A stretch of 64,000 nt of DNA from positions 24,884 to 88,883 of the forward strand of contig CAZTHL010000005.1 of assembly GCA_964613585.1 (NCBI GenBank), read 5' to 3'. A program made the translations under genes and the position numbers. The notes beneath the pieces are model-generated. The model saw only the letters and a list, made by a program, of their open reading frames with translations. It made no database searches and had not been told where the DNA came from. This document shows positions 61,040-64,000 of this stretch, one piece after another; position 1 is the stretch's first letter, and every line of letters starts with the position of its first letter. Origin of the DNA: CAZTHL01 sp964613585. Its GTDB lineage: Bacteria; Pseudomonadota; Alphaproteobacteria; DSM-16000; Inquilinaceae.

Positions 61040-63781
61040 ATGTCGATTCGCAACCTGAGCTATCTCTTCAATCCTTCATCGATCGCCATCATCGGCGCCA
61101 GCAAGTCGCCGAAATCGGTCGGCGAGGTCGTCGCGCGGAACCTGTACACCGGCGGCTTCGACGGTCCGGTCCTCGCTGTCAACCCCCACGAGCGATCGAT
61201 CCAATCGGCGCTCGCCTATCACAGCGTCGACGAGCTGCCGGACGGAACACCGGACATGGCGGTCATCTGCACGCCGCCCGAGACCGTGCCGCCCCTGGTC
61301 GAGGCTCTGGGCCGTCGCGGGACCAAGGCGGTGATCGTGATCTCGGCCGGCTTCAGCGAGGGCGACGGCGCGCCAGGCAAGGCCTTGACCCAGGCGATGC
61401 TGGGAGCGGCCAAGCCGCGGCTCATGCGGATCGTCGGACCGAACTGTCTCGGCATCGCCGTGCCGTCGCGCGGGATCAACGCGAGCTTCGTCCACCTTCA
61501 TCCCAAGCCGGGGTCGATCGCCTTCGTGACGCAGTCGGGCGCGGTGGGCACGGCGGTGGTCGACTGGGCGACCCACCGGAACATCGGCTTCTCGCATGTG
61601 GTGTCGCTGGGCAACATGAGCGATGTCGACTTTGGAGACATGCTGGATTACCTGGGCGGCGACCCGCACACTCGAGCCATCCTTCTGTACATCGAGTCGG
61701 TGACCGACGCCCGGAAGTTCATGTCCGCCGGACGCCAGGCCGCGCGCTCAAAGCCGGTGATCGTGATCAAGGCCGGGCGCGGCGCCGCCGCCGCGCGGGC
61801 GGCAGCCAGCCATACCGGAGCCCTGGCCGGGGCCGACGAGGTCTATGACGCCGCGTTCCGCCGCGCCGGCATGCTGCGCGTCTTCGGGATGGTCGAGCTG
61901 TTCGACGCCGTCGAGACGCTCGCCTCCGGCCTGCAGATCCGCAGCGATAAACTGACGATCCTGACCAACGGCGGCGGCATCGGTGTGCTCGCCGCGGAGG
62001 CGGTCGCCGACCGTGGCGGGACGATTGCCGAACTGGCGCCGGAAACCCTTGGCAGGCTCGAGGCCGTACTGCCGCCGACCTGGTCGCGCGGCAACCCGGT
62101 GGACATCATCGGCGACGCACCCGGCGAGCGCTACGCCGCCGCGCTCGAGATCCTGCTCGACGATCCGGGACGCAACGCCATCCTCGTCCTGAACTGCCCG
62201 ACGGCCATAGCGGACAGCCTGGAGGCCGCCGACGCGGTGGCCGGCGTACTGGAGAAACGCAGGCGGTCCCCGGTGCTGACCAGCTGGCTCGGTGAGGGCG
62301 CGGCGGAGTCGGCGCGTCGCCTGTTTGCCGAGCGTCGCATTCCAAGCTACGAGACCCCGGGCCAGGCCACGACCGGCTTCATGCATCTGGTAAAGTACAA
62401 GCAGAGCCAGATCGCCTTGCTGCAGACCCCGCCGGCCATCGCCGATCATCTGACGCCGGAACCCGAACGGGCACGCCGGGTGATCCAACGGGCGCTCGAC
62501 GAGCAGCGGTCGATCCTTACCGAGCCCGAGGCCAAGGAAGTCCTCCAGGCCTATGACGTGCCGGTGACGGTGACCGAGACGGTCGCCGATCCGGAGCAGG
62601 CGGCTCAAGCCGCCGAGCAGATCGGTCCGCCCGTGGTGCTGAAGATCCTGTCGCCGGACATCACCCACAAGCGGGATGTCGGAGGCGTTCGGCTGAACCT
62701 CAAGTCGGCTGACGAGGTGCACTGGGCCGCGCACCGGATGCTCGAGACGGTGTCCCGTCTATGCCCGGACGCGCGCATGCTCGGCTTCACGGTGCAGAAG
62801 ATGGTCGTCATGCGGCACTCGCGTGAGCTGATCGCCGGGATCGCGGAGGACCCCACGTTCGGCCCGATCCTCTTGTTCGGCCAGGGCGGAACGGAGGTGG
62901 AGGTGGTGCGGGACAAGGCGATCGCCCTGCCGCCGCTCAACATGATGCTCGCTCATGAACTCATGGAGCGAACCCGGATCTGGCGCCTGCTCCAGGCCTA
63001 CCGGAGCGTGCCCGCGGCCGACCTGGACGCGGTGGCCATGACCCTGGTGAAGCTGTCGCAGCTGCTTTGCGATCTGCCCGAGGTCGTGGAGCTCGACATC
63101 AATCCCCTGCTGGCCAATCCGGAAGGCGTGCTGGCGCTCGACGCCCGCATCGGCGTGCGCCGCGCCCTGCCGGAGGGCCGGCAACGGCGCCTGGCGATCC
63201 GCCCCGTGCCCCGCCACCTGGCCAAGGAGGTCGAGCTCGCCGAGCGCGCCCGCTTCCTGCTTCGTCCGATCCAGCCCGAGGACGAGCCGGCCATCCGGGA
63301 CATGGTGGCCCATTGCACCCCGGAGGACATCCGGCTCCGCTTCTTCGCGCCCATGAAGGAGCTGAGCCACGAGGCGGCGGCCCGCCTGACGCAGATCGAC
63401 TATGACCGGGAGATGGCCATTGTCGCTTTCGGCCGGAAAGGCCTGGGGGACAACAAGACCGTCGACGGCGCCGACGATGAGATCGCCTATGGCGTGTCCC
63501 GTATCTCCTGCGATCCCGACGGAGAGCGGGCGGAATACGCTGTGCTTGTGCGCTCCGACATGAAGGGGCGCGGCCTCGGCTTCAAGCTGATGGACGAGAT
63601 CCTGGCCTATGCGCGCAGCCGCAACATCAAGGAGGTGTTCGGCCAGGTGCTGCGTGAAAACTCCACAATGCTGGCCATGTGCCGGGAGCTTGGCTTCACG
63701 CAGCGGATCGACCCGGGCGACCCGGAGTTGATGATCGTCAGCAAGCGCCTGGACAGCGCCTTATTACCGGCGAGCCGATGA
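61040..63781 (+). CDS. Acyl-CoA synthetase (NDP-forming)/GNAT fusion, Pat/YfiQ-type protein acetyltransferase
   Basis: A 913-residue protein. The N-terminal CoA-binding domain is FNPSSIAIIGASKSPKSVGEVVARNLY. The succinyl-CoA-synthetase-like domain has VGPNCLGIAVP, FVTQSGAVGTAVVDWA, KAGRGAAAARAAASHTGALAGADEVYDAAFRRAG. An ATP-grasp-like domain spans about residues 480-710 (VLKILSPDITHKRDVGGVRLNL). A C-terminal GNAT domain (about 760-905) contains EYAVLVRSDMKGRGLGFKLMDEILAYARSRNIKEVFGQVLRENSTM. This layout is that of Pat, which acetylates acetyl-CoA synthetase and other proteins; direct ADP-forming ligase activity cannot be excluded. The first 60 residues of upstream DNA hold no other gene. Confidence 0.9.
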   Translation: MSIRNLSYLFNPSSIAIIGASKSPKSVGEVVARNLYTGGFDGPVLAVNPHERSIQSALAYHSVDELPDGTPDMAVICTPPETVPPLVEALGRRGTKAVIVISAGFSEGDGAPGKALTQAMLGAAKPRLMRIVGPNCLGIAVPSRGINASFVHLHPKPGSIAFVTQSGAVGTAVVDWATHRNIGFSHVVSLGNMSDVDFGDMLDYLGGDPHTRAILLYIESVTDARKFMSAGRQAARSKPVIVIKAGRGAAAARAAASHTGALAGADEVYDAAFRRAGMLRVFGMVELFDAVETLASGLQIRSDKLTILTNGGGIGVLAAEAVADRGGTIAELAPETLGRLEAVLPPTWSRGNPVDIIGDAPGERYAAALEILLDDPGRNAILVLNCPTAIADSLEAADAVAGVLEKRRRSPVLTSWLGEGAAESARRLFAERRIPSYETPGQATTGFMHLVKYKQSQIALLQTPPAIADHLTPEPERARRVIQRALDEQRSILTEPEAKEVLQAYDVPVTVTETVADPEQAAQAAEQIGPPVVLKILSPDITHKRDVGGVRLNLKSADEVHWAAHRMLETVSRLCPDARMLGFTVQKMVVMRHSRELIAGIAEDPTFGPILLFGQGGTEVEVVRDKAIALPPLNMMLAHELMERTRIWRLLQAYRSVPAADLDAVAMTLVKLSQLLCDLPEVVELDINPLLANPEGVLALDARIGVRRALPEGRQRRLAIRPVPRHLAKEVELAERARFLLRPIQPEDEPAIRDMVAHCTPEDIRLRFFAPMKELSHEAAARLTQIDYDREMAIVAFGRKGLGDNKTVDGADDEIAYGVSRISCDPDGERAEYAVLVRSDMKGRGLGFKLMDEILAYARSRNIKEVFGQVLRENSTMLAMCRELGFTQRIDPGDPELMIVSKRLDSALLPASR

Positions 63782-63786
63782 CGTGA

Positions 63787-63874
63787 TGCCGGCGAGCCCG
63801 GGCGGCGGCAGGGTCGGCGGGCGCGCTCCCACAGCCGAGCCGATGAGGCATCTGGTCGGCTCGGCGGCGTGAGG
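63787..63874 (+). repeat. Dispersed repeat family A
   Basis: ggcgagcccgggcggcggcagggtcggcgggcgcgc... ends with the hairpin ccgagccgatg...ctggtcggctcgg. It follows the Pat gene stop by a few bases. Confidence 0.75.
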
Positions 63875-63957
63875 CGGCCGGGCCGTGCCGAGCGCCGAGG
63901 GCGCATTCGGGTTTGGTCAGGGCGCGGCCTGTCCGGCGGGCGCGCCTAACCCGGAGG

Positions 63958-64000
63958 CTACTGCGCGGTCTGGCTGTCGAGGGCGTAGCCGGCCGACCGC
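63958..64000 (-). CDS. Possible C-terminal end of a gene cut by the window edge
   Basis: Reverse strand reads RSAGYALDSQTAQ then a stop at 63958-63960. Only 13 codons are inside the window, too few to identify. Supported only by an open frame in an otherwise repeat-filled tail. Confidence 0.22.
   Translation of the reverse strand, partial: RSAGYALDSQTAQ

Overview
The window comes from a very GC-rich alphaproteobacterium, most likely Rhodospirillales-like. Evidence: a PhyR/NepR/EcfG general stress response set, the 41-residue L36, the pyrimidine 5'-nucleotidase next to dapD-dapE, and strong GC bias in all frames. A glycine/sarcosine methylation operon for glycine betaine suggests a salt-tolerant organism. 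This is inference; no rRNA is present. Two runs of exactly 100 N (3367-3466, 8857-8956) are assembly gaps, each inside a short tandem repeat.

Region 1-11 kb. After the tail of an RND efflux operon comes a general stress response island: an EcfG-type sigma factor, a GAF/HisKA_2 kinase, PhyR, NepR, two entericidin-like lipoproteins, a PMP3-like membrane peptide, a secreted GQGMG-repeat protein and a small secreted partner. I found eight GGAAC-N16-(C/T/G)GTT sites in the gaps between these genes, all pointing at island members. They form an apparent local EcfG regulon, including two divergent promoter pairs.

Region 11-23.7 kb. tRNA-Glu(CTC), a CDF transporter, an orphan histidine kinase and a TVP38/flavin-disulfide oxidoreductase pair are followed by rpmH-rnpA-yidD-yidC-engB-argB. 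rnpA has no ATG, GTG or TTG between the rpmH start and its own domain; a CTG overlapping the rpmH stop is the best candidate. A DUF2336 protein and a PAS protein follow.

Region 23.7-48.1 kb. Lysine biosynthesis (dapD, dapE), translation and tRNA genes (truA, fmt, def, rpmB, rpmJ, tgt, a YhhQ-type queuosine precursor transporter), rmuC, a large hybrid sensor kinase beside a periplasmic binding protein, a sulfotransferase/aminotransferase overlapping pair, the gsmt-sdmt operon with an AT-rich upstream island, a chemoreceptor and a third methyltransferase.

Region 48.1-64 kb. glcD-glcE (without glcF), glnD, a small HTH protein, mutS, a YejA-like peptide-binding protein, ppa with a macrodomain gene, and a large acyl-CoA synthetase/GNAT protein acetyltransferase.

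At least two families of dispersed palindromic intergenic repeats are scattered through the window, several at the 3' ends of genes.
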